NCBI GenBank assembly: GCA_963623875.1
Contig: CAVFNL010000016.1
Location: 1-51,472, forward strand
Direction of reading: 5' to 3'
DNA: 51,472 bases
Origin: UBA3206 sp963623875
GTDB lineage: Bacteria; Bacillota_I; Bacilli_A; Acholeplasmatales; Anaeroplasmataceae
The translations under genes and the position numbers were made by a program. A model generated the notes under the pieces. It worked only from the letters and a program-made list of their open reading frames with translations. It did not search any database and was not told where the DNA came from. Of this stretch, positions 44,864-51,472 are shown piece after piece (the first letter of the stretch is position 1; the number at the start of each line of letters is the position of its first letter).

Positions 44864-45862
44864 ATGAAAAGATTATTATCAGGAATTCAACCAAGTGGTA
44901 CTATAACACTAGGAAATTATATCGGAGCTATTAAAAACTTTGTAAAATTACAAAACGAACTTGAAGATATTGACTTCTTTGTATTCATTGCAGACTTACA
45001 TGCAATAACAGTTCCACAAGACAAATTAAAATTAAGAGAAAACATAAGAAGCCTTGCGGCTATTTATGTTGCATGTGGCTTAGATCCTGCAAAGGTACAT
45101 TTATTTATTCAATCTGAAGTTCCAGCACATGCTATGCTTGGATATGTAATGGAATGTACTTCATACATAGGTGAAATGGAACGTATGACACAATATAAAG
45201 ATAAAAAAGTAAAACAAGTTGAAGGAGTACATTGTTCTCTTCTTACATATCCTGCTTTAATGGCTGCGGATATTTTACTATATGATACTGATTTAGTACC
45301 CGTCGGTGAAGATCAAAAACAACACCTTGAGCTTACAAGAAACCTTGCACAAAGATTCAACCAAAAGTATGGTGATACTTTTGTTGTTCCTGAAGCATTC
45401 ATTTCAAAATCAGGCGCAAGAATTATGTCACTTCAAGACCCAACTAAAAAAATGAGTAAATCTGATCCAAATCCAAAAGGATATATAGCACTACTTGATG
45501 AAGATAGTGTAATAAGAAAAAAGATAATGTCTGCTGTAACTGATTCTATAGGAACAATTTCTTATGACCCAAAAGAGCGTCCTGGAATTTCTAACTTACT
45601 TACAATATACGATGTATTTACAAATGAAGGAATTGATACAATTTGTAAAAAATATGAAGGAAAAGGATATGCAGAATTTAAATCTGATTTAGCAGATATT
45701 ATAGTTAAAAACCTTTCACCTATAAGAGAAAAATACAATGAATTAATCAAGAGTGATGAAATTGACAAGATTTTAGATGAAGGTAGAGATTACGCTTCTA
45801 AGATTGCGTTTAAGAAAATTTCTAAAGTCTATAACAAAATCGGACTTGGAAGAAAAAGATAG
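44864..45862 (+). CDS. trpS: Tryptophan--tRNA ligase
   Basis: Class I synthetase (332 aa) charging tRNA-Trp. The opening SGIQPSGTITLGNYIGAIKNF (in part) holds the HIGH-equivalent site (LGNYIG) and KKMSKSDP the KMSKS loop. An AAGGAG eight bases before the ATG at 44864 rules out the ATG three codons upstream. Controlled by the tryptophan T-box; cysE follows after 9 bases and would be co-transcribed. Confidence 0.97.
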   Translation: MKRLLSGIQPSGTITLGNYIGAIKNFVKLQNELEDIDFFVFIADLHAITVPQDKLKLRENIRSLAAIYVACGLDPAKVHLFIQSEVPAHAMLGYVMECTSYIGEMERMTQYKDKKVKQVEGVHCSLLTYPALMAADILLYDTDLVPVGEDQKQHLELTRNLAQRFNQKYGDTFVVPEAFISKSGARIMSLQDPTKKMSKSDPNPKGYIALLDEDSVIRKKIMSAVTDSIGTISYDPKERPGISNLLTIYDVFTNEGIDTICKKYEGKGYAEFKSDLADIIVKNLSPIREKYNELIKSDEIDKILDEGRDYASKIAFKKISKVYNKIGLGRKR

Positions 45863-45871
45863 AGGTACTAT

Positions 45872-46456
45872 ATGAATGCATGGCAAATTACCCTTATAGT
45901 ACTAGCATCTATCATAGGATTTTTTATAATACTTCTATTATTAATATGGATTATAGGTAGATCATATTGGGAATCAATAAAACAAAGAGATCCTGCCGCA
46001 AGACATTATTTACAAATAATTCTTACATATCCTGGAGTACACGCACTATTTTGGCATCGTATAGCCCACTTCTTCTTTAAAATTCATTTAAAATTACTTG
46101 CAGAAATTATTACATACCTTGTAAGATGTCATATCAATATTGAAATACATCCTGGAGCTACAATTGGAAAAAATTTCTTTATAGACCACGGAACTGGAGT
46201 TGTCATTGGTGAAACAACAATAATTGGTGACAACTGTACAATGTATCATGGAGTCACTTTAGGTGGACACGGAACTGCTCATGGAAAAAGACACCCTACA
46301 GTTGGAAACAATGTAATGATTGGAGCTGGAGCTACAGTATTAGGAAATATAACTCTAGGAGATAATGTAAAAATTGGCGCTAACGCAACAGTACTACAAG
46401 ATGTCCCTGATGGATCAACAGTAATAGGTGTTAAAGGTACAATTAAAAATGTATAA
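45872..46456 (+). CDS. cysE: Serine O-acetyltransferase with N-terminal membrane helix
   Basis: Serine acetyltransferase (194 aa) making O-acetylserine for cysteine synthesis. The core has the CysE signature (DPAARHYLQIILTYPGVHALFWHRIAHF, only partly quoted here), hexapeptide repeats with catalytic His in IDHGTGVVIGE, and TLGGHGTAHGKRHPTVGNNV. Before it, residues 5-30 form a clear membrane segment (ITLIVLASIIGFFIILLLLI), which replaces the usual helical N-terminal domain; the C-terminal inhibition tail is short. It lies in the tryptophan-controlled trpS unit, though cysteine-specific T-box control is more usual. Confidence 0.92.
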   Translation: MNAWQITLIVLASIIGFFIILLLLIWIIGRSYWESIKQRDPAARHYLQIILTYPGVHALFWHRIAHFFFKIHLKLLAEIITYLVRCHINIEIHPGATIGKNFFIDHGTGVVIGETTIIGDNCTMYHGVTLGGHGTAHGKRHPTVGNNVMIGAGATVLGNITLGDNVKIGANATVLQDVPDGSTVIGVKGTIKNV

Positions 46457-46462
46457 AAAAAT

Positions 46463-46492
46463 TCGAATGGAATATACCATTCGGACTTTTTT
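46463..46492 (+). terminator. Terminator of trpS-cysE
   Basis: A hairpin with arms TCGAATGG and CCATTCGG around AATATA, followed by seven T residues, just after the cysE stop. Confidence 0.88.
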
Positions 46493-46494
46493 TA

Positions 46495-47147
46495 TTAATA
46501 TGAAGATAGTAAATCTTTATTATCTTTTTTGAATAATTTTAAATAATTAAATAACAACGAAAACATTAAGACAACTAAACATATAACAAACGATATTAAA
46601 ATTGTTACTCCACTTACATTTAATAAATTAAAATCAACTACGCTATTATACATATATGCTTGATTGTTTCTATATACATAAAACAAATAGAATGCATTAG
46701 AAAATATTAATGATAGTAAGTATGTAATACAGATTTTAGAAACTATTATCTTAACTATATTTTCTAGGATAGGCTTCATGTATTAAAATACCCATGTTTC
46801 TTTTTTCGCTTTTTAATGAATTAAACACTATTAACATACTTATTGAAATTGTAAGTATTATGGATAGGGCAAATGCATATTTTTATACTTTTTCTTTTGA
46901 ACAAAAATCATGCATCACTATTGATATATCAGTATTATATGGTGATATTATTTGATATTCTTTTTTCATCAAAATATTTAACTGCTTTTTTTAATTTACT
47001 AAAACCTGAAACATCTTTTGCGGCCATCGCATTTGATTTATTCATAATATTATTAAAATTAGTAATTGTTTTAGTTTCACTATCAAAAAATATAACTTCA
47101 TTTAATTCTGTACCTGCATACATTCCTTTAAAAATAATTAAAATCAC
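46495..47147 (-). pseudogene. Decayed FtsX-type ABC transporter permease (C-terminal part)
   Basis: Translating across frames gives a continuous FtsX-like C-terminus. From a GTG at 47147 the frame runs to SGFSKLKKAVKYFDEK; a frameshift in a run of six A (46961-46966) continues as KEYQIISPYNTDISIVMHDF; an in-frame TAA (46883-46885) interrupts KEKV and KYAFALSIILTISISMLIVF, a membrane segment; SEKRNMGIL follows as in FtsX proteins; a further one-base shift near 46760 leads into IVKIIVSKICITYLLSLIFS and the final segment NLLNVSGVTILISFVICLVV. So at least three lesions break the gene. The open frames at 46495-46779 (94 codons) and 46935-47147 (70 codons) are pieces of it. Confidence 0.7.
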
Positions 47148-47512
47148 TCCATAGGCTCTAATTTAAACTGAATATCACTCACAGGAATAGTTCCTCCCTC
47201 ACCTTTATAATGAATATAAAATTTATAAGCATTATGTTTTGATTCATAATTTGTAATATATCTTTCAACATAATATATATCAAAATCATCATTCAATTCT
47301 TGTATATAAAAATTTATAATTCTATAATTACTATACTCATCTAATGCACCAAATGTGTCAGGTAATACTAGTACAAAATTCTTGCTTCCTTCAAAAGTTA
47401 TACTACTTCCAGCCTCATCTTTTCCAGATGCACCTACAAAATAACAATAATCAGGGGAAGTGGTTGTTGTGACTTCCCTAGATAAATCATATGCGTTAAA
47501 AGATCTAATCAT
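47144..47512 (-). CDS. Out-of-frame C-terminal half of a lipoprotein (see AT tract)
   Basis: This 122-codon frame (SFNAYDLSREVTTTTS... SDIQFKLEPME) has no plausible ribosome site at its ATG. Its frame continues upstream as ITIPRNTYCMIRSF until it meets the (AT)n tract where the preceding lipoprotein frame ends. Removing one AT unit joins both into one protein of about 240 aa. It is therefore more likely the second half of that gene than a separate one. No known domain is recognised. Its stop overlaps a GTG that starts the permease remnant. Confidence 0.55.
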   Translation of the reverse strand: MIRSFNAYDLSREVTTTTSPDYCYFVGASGKDEAGSSITFEGSKNFVLVLPDTFGALDEYSNYRIINFYIQELNDDFDIYYVERYITNYESKHNAYKFYIHYKGEGGTIPVSDIQFKLEPME

Positions 47513-47535
47513 ACAATATGTATTTCTAGGAATAG

Positions 47536-47868
47536 TTATGATATATATATATACTCTAGATATTTAAAAAAATCACTAGGCGCATCACTTTTATCCCAAT
47601 CAATTATTTCAGTATATTTAACTTTACCATCTTTTATTTTATAATAATAAGTTCTTACATCAAACGAATTGACATATTGATTAGCCTGAAAATTTCCAAC
47701 ATACACTTCTTGTTTTTTGTTTTTAGGTTCTATATAAATAACATCTGTATACAATAAATTTTCTAAATCCAAATATACTGTGCTTGTTTTATCACTACAC
47801 CCTGCTATACAAAAAGCACTTATTACTATTAAAATAGTAGATATTATTAATTTTACAAACTTTTTCAT
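47536..47868 (-). CDS. Putative lipoprotein, truncated at an (AT)n tract
   Basis: A 110-residue lipoprotein: signal peptide MKKFVKLIISTILIVISAF followed by a lipobox IAGC (Cys24), then a hydrophilic domain (DLENLLYTDVIYIEPKNKK). The frame ends a few codons after running into (AT)6.5 (EYIYIS, stop). One repeat unit less would extend it through the 47144-47512 frame. It starts 13 bases after the large secreted protein and is surely in its operon. Function unknown. Confidence 0.7.
   Translation of the reverse strand: MKKFVKLIISTILIVISAFCIAGCSDKTSTVYLDLENLLYTDVIYIEPKNKKQEVYVGNFQANQYVNSFDVRTYYYKIKDGKVKYTEIIDWDKSDAPSDFFKYLEYIYIS
47541..47553. repeat. (AT)6.5 dinucleotide tract inside a lipoprotein gene
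   Basis: Thirteen alternating bases lie where two coding frames meet. The tract length now puts a stop four codons later; a change of minus one unit would restore an open frame across both halves. Confidence 0.75.
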
Positions 47869-47881
47869 AACAACTCCTCCT

Positions 47882-49510
47882 TTAGTTAACTTCTACATTT
47901 TGATATATTCCATACGTTGAACCGTATTCAAATATAGCTTCCATTTTAACATTTTTAAATTTTATATTTTTAATATATCCATAATTTTCAATGTAGAAAA
48001 ATTCATATGATGTAGATATATTAGTATCATTAATTACTTCGATAATATATTCCTCACCCTTATTTAATTTGGAATTAGTTCTAATTTTAGTACCATTTTT
48101 AGATATATTTATTATTTGTGAATTATCCACACTGAAGTCATATATAGATGTACTTGATGGTACAAATAAATATTTATTAGTCGTAAACTTATAATTATAT
48201 CCATTTACTGTATTATTTTCACTAATAGTGTCGTAAAGTTCTCCATTATATACTTCTGATGTAAACTTATGCATTACACTAATTTTCTTAGCACCATCAA
48301 AACATACATCAAATGCTAAATAAGTATCTATTATGGCTCCTAAAACTTTTTCATCAGTTGAATCATATGAATACGTATAATTAAATTTTGCATACGCATC
48401 CTTTTTTATACATAAATCTTTTTGTGTAACAATAAATTTTTTTATTAATCCACCGCTTCCAACTTGTTCAGTCTTGTTAGTGTAATCAATTTTTAAACTT
48501 TCTTTTATAATCGATTCATTTGTAATAATTTCACCAGTTTGAGAATTACTATATGATAAATATCCTATAGTGCTTTCTGTTTTCAAAAAAAGACCTATTA
48601 CAGTAACTATATCACTTATCTTTCCACCAAACATTCCCAATAAATCTGTAACAATATCTAGCATATAATCTTCTTTTATTTCAATATTTTCGGAATCAGT
48701 ATATTTTATAGCAGTATCTTCAATAATAGATTCAATAAAAAATAACCCTCTATTATTATTTGTTGTGTGTGTATTTGTAAATGATGAATTACAAACTATA
48801 TTATTTATTTCATAATGAAATGCACTTTCCTCAAATGAATATCCATCAGGATAATTTGTAGGAATTGGTATAACAACATCTTTGTTAATTAATCTTTGTG
48901 AAAATGATACACTTAATGTTGAAAGCATTGATGGTAAATAAGCACCATTTCTAGTAACATCTACCGTAAAAAATCTAAATTGATGTACATCAATAGTATA
49001 TGAGAATGTATTTTTGCGTTCACTTTTTAATAATTCAATTTTTTGTTTATCCTTTAGTGATGTTTTATAATTCACGTATATAACTTCATTTACAAAATAA
49101 TTTCCTTCTTTTGAACCCACAAGATTATTTAAATATCCATTTCTTTTAGAAGTTATAATGTAGAAGAAATACTCATCACCATCGCTATAATATTCGCATT
49201 CGTGATTAAAATAATACCTAGGTATGACATTAACAATTGGATCATCGTCTAAAACATTATATTTCATTTCTATTTTTGACCCACTTACATTAAAACCGAA
49301 TAATGATTTATGATAATCATCTATTATATAATTATTACCATTTTCATCACAAAACTTTTGTTCTTCATCTCCATTAACATACAACTCATTACTATTTTCG
49401 TATATGTCCTTATTGTATGTAAATGATTCGGCATGCACTTTAATGTTAAAAAGTAGAAACACGCTAATAAACACAATTACAAAACTAAAAAATGAAAACA
49501 TTTTTTTCAT
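47882..49510 (-). CDS. Large secreted protein of unknown function
   Basis: A 542-residue protein with a Sec signal peptide (membrane core about 5-23, likely cut after VHA at 27) and no C-terminal membrane anchor or sortase motif. The mature part is rich in Asn, Tyr, Ser and Thr and predicted to be mostly beta-stranded; a hydrophobic patch (DIVTVIGLFLKT) is near residue 305. I do not recognise a domain. GGGGTG precedes the ATG. It is the first gene of a unit with the downstream lipoprotein and permease remnant, and has a promoter with a cre-like operator. Confidence 0.8.
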   Translation of the reverse strand: MKKMFSFFSFVIVFISVFLLFNIKVHAESFTYNKDIYENSNELYVNGDEEQKFCDENGNNYIIDDYHKSLFGFNVSGSKIEMKYNVLDDDPIVNVIPRYYFNHECEYYSDGDEYFFYIITSKRNGYLNNLVGSKEGNYFVNEVIYVNYKTSLKDKQKIELLKSERKNTFSYTIDVHQFRFFTVDVTRNGAYLPSMLSTLSVSFSQRLINKDVVIPIPTNYPDGYSFEESAFHYEINNIVCNSSFTNTHTTNNNRGLFFIESIIEDTAIKYTDSENIEIKEDYMLDIVTDLLGMFGGKISDIVTVIGLFLKTESTIGYLSYSNSQTGEIITNESIIKESLKIDYTNKTEQVGSGGLIKKFIVTQKDLCIKKDAYAKFNYTYSYDSTDEKVLGAIIDTYLAFDVCFDGAKKISVMHKFTSEVYNGELYDTISENNTVNGYNYKFTTNKYLFVPSSTSIYDFSVDNSQIINISKNGTKIRTNSKLNKGEEYIIEVINDTNISTSYEFFYIENYGYIKNIKFKNVKMEAIFEYGSTYGIYQNVEVN

Positions 49511-49534
49511 AATTAATCACCCCATTCTAACTCC

Positions 49535-49562
49535 ATTATACATAAATTAGGAATTATTTCAA
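49535..49562 (-). promoter_or_regulatory. Promoter of the secreted-protein operon
   Basis: Minus strand TTGAAA (49557-49562), 16 bases, TATAAT (49535-49540), some 25 bases before the start codon. Confidence 0.65.
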
Positions 49563-49569
49563 ATTATTT

Positions 49570-49587
49570 TGTGTAAACGTTTTCACA
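49570..49587. promoter_or_regulatory. cre / LacI-type operator
   Basis: TGTGTAAACGTTTTCACA is an 18-base palindrome centred on CG with a single mismatched pair. It fits the CcpA catabolite-responsive element consensus (TGWAARCGYTWNCW) fully. It lies 7 bases upstream of the -35 of the secreted-protein promoter, a position often seen for activation by CcpA or for LacI-family control. The regulator is not in the window. Confidence 0.7.
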
Positions 49588-49633
49588 CAGTATGCCCGAA
49601 AATTAATAAATTACATTTGTCTATAGTAAATAA

Positions 49634-49660
49634 AAAACTAAGAGAATAACCCTTAGTTTT
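49634..49660 (-). terminator. Terminator of the GH28-Dabb operon
   Basis: Nine-base arms AAAACTAAG / CTTAGTTTT around a nine-base loop, with T-runs on the minus-strand side. Confidence 0.8.
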
Positions 49661-49675
49661 CAAGCAATCATTATT

Positions 49676-49960
49676 TTAGATATTATAATCAAAAGCAACA
49701 CGACTTTTTACTAATTCTTTTAATTTTTTTCCAAATTCAACATGAATAGGATTAGTTTGATATTTATCTAAATCTTCTAGACTATCAAAAGTTGCGTTTA
49801 GCATCATTTTATAATTATCATCCTTTAGTGGTGATACACTAAATTCTAATGATTTAACATAAGAAATTGATTTTAGTTTTTCACTTTCTTCTTTTAATTT
49901 TAGTACTAAATTAAAATCAACATCACCTTTTAAATCCCATAGTACAATATGTCGTATCAT
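49676..49960 (-). CDS. Dabb-family (stress-responsive alpha/beta barrel) protein
   Basis: A 94-residue dimeric alpha/beta-barrel-type protein: it begins MIRHIVLWDLKGDV, the family hallmark, and contains KSISYVKSLEFSVSP and the NPIHVEFGKKLKELV helix. Function is not established for bacterial members; many sit beside carbohydrate enzymes, as here. Its ATG overlaps the stop of the GH28 gene by one base. Confidence 0.9.
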   Translation of the reverse strand: MIRHIVLWDLKGDVDFNLVLKLKEESEKLKSISYVKSLEFSVSPLKDDNYKMMLNATFDSLEDLDKYQTNPIHVEFGKKLKELVKSRVAFDYNI

Positions 49961-51336
49961 TATCCTTCTAAAACCTCATCTTTATAATATACTTCTTCAC
50001 CATTATTTATAAATTTAGTATTAATTAATTTAATATTTTCGCATTCTTTAAGCGAGATTCCTTTTTCAGACTTAATTATAGAATCCTTAATTGTAATATT
50101 TGATATAGTGTCTTTTGTAATACCCTCAACAGAAAGTCCTACTTTAGACATATCGCATATTGCATTATCCACTACAATATTTTTGAAATATGGTATATCT
50201 TCTTTATCATCATTAACCTTATTTTCCTTTCCTTCAATACCAATTGAAGTTAAGGCATATCCCATAGTGAAAATAATAGCTTCTTCTTTAATCTTTAGCA
50301 TGCGTGTGTTCTTTATTGTAATATTTTCTACAACACCACCACGTCCTAAAGCAGATTTGAAACGAATACCTACATCAGTTCCTATAAATGTGTTGTTCTC
50401 AACTAATACATTTCTTACTCCTCTTGACATTTCAGAACCTACTACAAATCCACCATGTGCTTCAAAAACTTTACAATCGTGAATCCATACATTCTCACAT
50501 GGAACTTTTATTTTTCTTGCTTCTCTATTTTTACCAGCTTTTACACATATTCCGTCATCTCCAACTTCAAATACTGAATTGGCGATTTCAACATTTTCAC
50601 AAGATTCAATATCAATACCATCACCATTTTGAGCATAGTATGGATTTTTAACTAAAACATTTCTTACAGTTAAATTCTTAACAAAAACCGGATGAATATT
50701 CCATGCTGGTGAATTAGAAAATACTGCATCCTCTAGTAAAACAGTGTCTGAATTCTTAATAGATACAAGATCTGGTCTATATGCATCCCAGTACTCTTCA
50801 GCCTCAGAAATTATTTTCTTATCTCCTGCTTTAATACCTTTTAATATATTTTCATTAGGATACCATATTTCAGTTTCTTTCATAACTTCTGTAACATTAC
50901 TTTGCAATAGATGTTCCTTCCATTGCTTTTCTGTAAGTTTCCATTTTTTAATAGGTCTCCATAGATCCCCTGAACCATCAATTACACCATGTCCAATAAT
51001 TGCGACGTTTGTTGCATTATGGATCATAATAGGTGATGCACATCTAAGTCTTTCTAATCCTTCCCAGTTTGCATTATATAGTGGATAATCTTCTTTATTC
51101 TTAGAAAACTTTAAAATAGCTCCGCTTTCTAGTTTTAAACAAACATTACTTTTAAGATACACAGGTCCTGTAAGATACAATCCACTAGGAACAACTACAT
51201 ATCCTCCTCCTTCTTTATTTGCTTTATCAATCGCATTGTTAATCGCATCTTTTGCATTAATAAATCCACCTTCTAAAGCACCGAAGTCTAAAATATTATA
51301 TTCTTTATTTCTAAAATTTGGCAATTTAACATTCAT
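49960..51336 (-). CDS. Glycoside hydrolase family 28 (polygalacturonase-type)
   Basis: A 458-residue right-handed beta-helix enzyme. GH28 motifs are in order: SPAWNIHP (209-216), NGDGIDIESCENV with Asp239, VGDDGICVKAGK with Asp260-Asp261, AHGGFVVGSEMSRGV with His294, and RFKSALGRGG with Arg325 and Lys327. It should hydrolyse galacturonic-acid linkages of pectin-type oligomers. There is no signal peptide, so it probably acts on imported oligosaccharides. A TATAAT lies upstream without a clear -35. It starts a two-gene operon with the Dabb gene. Confidence 0.92.
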   Translation of the reverse strand: MNVKLPNFRNKEYNILDFGALEGGFINAKDAINNAIDKANKEGGGYVVVPSGLYLTGPVYLKSNVCLKLESGAILKFSKNKEDYPLYNANWEGLERLRCASPIMIHNATNVAIIGHGVIDGSGDLWRPIKKWKLTEKQWKEHLLQSNVTEVMKETEIWYPNENILKGIKAGDKKIISEAEEYWDAYRPDLVSIKNSDTVLLEDAVFSNSPAWNIHPVFVKNLTVRNVLVKNPYYAQNGDGIDIESCENVEIANSVFEVGDDGICVKAGKNREARKIKVPCENVWIHDCKVFEAHGGFVVGSEMSRGVRNVLVENNTFIGTDVGIRFKSALGRGGVVENITIKNTRMLKIKEEAIIFTMGYALTSIGIEGKENKVNDDKEDIPYFKNIVVDNAICDMSKVGLSVEGITKDTISNITIKDSIIKSEKGISLKECENIKLINTKFINNGEEVYYKDEVLEG

Positions 51337-51417
51337 CTTAACACCTCAAAAAAATTATATATTATTTAACCATTTTTTAAAGGAATAATTATCACAAAAA
51401 GAAAAAAATCTTCCTAA

Positions 51418-51452
51418 TGAAAGTGTCAAGATAAAATAAACCAGTTTGGTCA
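51418..51452. repeat. Terminal inverted repeat, right copy (likely insertion-element end)
   Basis: Exact inverted copy of bases 21-55. The outward sequences differ after 35 bases but both contain TGAACCA, as expected if these are the two different ends of one kind of element. No element gene is in view. Confidence 0.7.
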
Positions 51453-51472
51453 ACTTTTTTTGAACCACTATT

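Noticed and set aside
46873..47154. Plus-strand open frame of 93 codons
   Set aside because: It runs opposite to the recoverable permease remnant and has no ribosome site.
1..51472. Recoding of TGA as tryptophan, as in Mycoplasma
   Set aside because: Genes such as trhP1, cas2 and prfB end in TGA, prfB exists and Trp is encoded by TGG throughout.

Overview
The window looks like a chromosomal segment of a low-GC Bacillota bacterium close to the Bacilli/Mollicutes boundary, for example an uncultured gut Erysipelotrichia- or RF39-type lineage; this placement is an inference. The signs are strong A+T bias, Bacillus-like gene neighbourhoods (ftsY-ylxM-ffh, secA-prfB, yqeG-yqeH-yqeK-rsfS, trhP1-trhP2, rbgA-rnhB), an OppF with a long inserted coiled coil, and a T-box in front of trpS. 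TGA is used as a stop (for example trhP1) and release factor 2 is present, so the standard bacterial code applies. The two window edges carry the same 35-bp sequence in inverted orientation, which is best read as two ends of a multicopy insertion element that broke the assembly.

Layout. About 0.3-13.2 kb: housekeeping genes on the minus strand. These are a ribosome-assembly cluster (rsfS, yqeK, yqeH, yqeG, an RluA-type pseudouridine synthase), greA, a wrecked AAA-ATPase-like gene, then ftsY-ylxM-ffh-trhP1-trhP2-metallopeptidase-acetyltransferase, and topA. 13.4-20.2 kb: a complete compact type II-A CRISPR-Cas locus, with cas9 (1073 aa), tracrRNA, cas1, cas2, a csn2-like gene, a leader and an array of 21 identical repeats, all on the minus strand. 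20.2-31.7 kb: rnhB, rbgA, lepB, a soluble FtsK, two related membrane-anchored unknowns around a HAD hydrolase, a membrane MutS-like ATPase, recX, a YitT protein and prfB. 31.7-37.4 kb: secA, gap, nadK, a CYTH protein and spx. 37.5-44.4 kb: an oppBCDFA peptide importer. 44.6-46.5 kb: T-box-trpS-cysE. 46.5-49.6 kb: a secreted/lipoprotein/permease region that is partly decayed. 49.6-51.3 kb: a Dabb protein and a GH28 pectin-type glycosidase.

How the parts work together. The CRISPR locus can be read completely. The tracrRNA lies between cas9 and cas1, with a near-consensus promoter inside the 3' end of cas9, an anti-repeat that pairs with the crRNA repeat over about 26 base pairs, a nexus hairpin and a terminator. 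The crRNA array reads on the minus strand from a leader that ends in ATTTGAG, the known type II-A leader-anchoring motif. Repeat and tracrRNA are close in form to those of the compact Staphylococcus aureus Cas9 system.

The most unexpected observation is in the oligopeptide importer. The lipoprotein at 37472-39271 has the OppA fold in circularly permuted order: the C-terminal third of the family comes directly after the lipobox, and the family's N-terminal and middle parts follow it. Other points of interest are an (AT)n tract that splits a lipoprotein gene by exactly one repeat unit, a near-perfect cre/LacI-type operator before a secreted protein, a terminator built from two overlapping convergent stop codons, and an RbgA lacking the Asp of its G4 motif.
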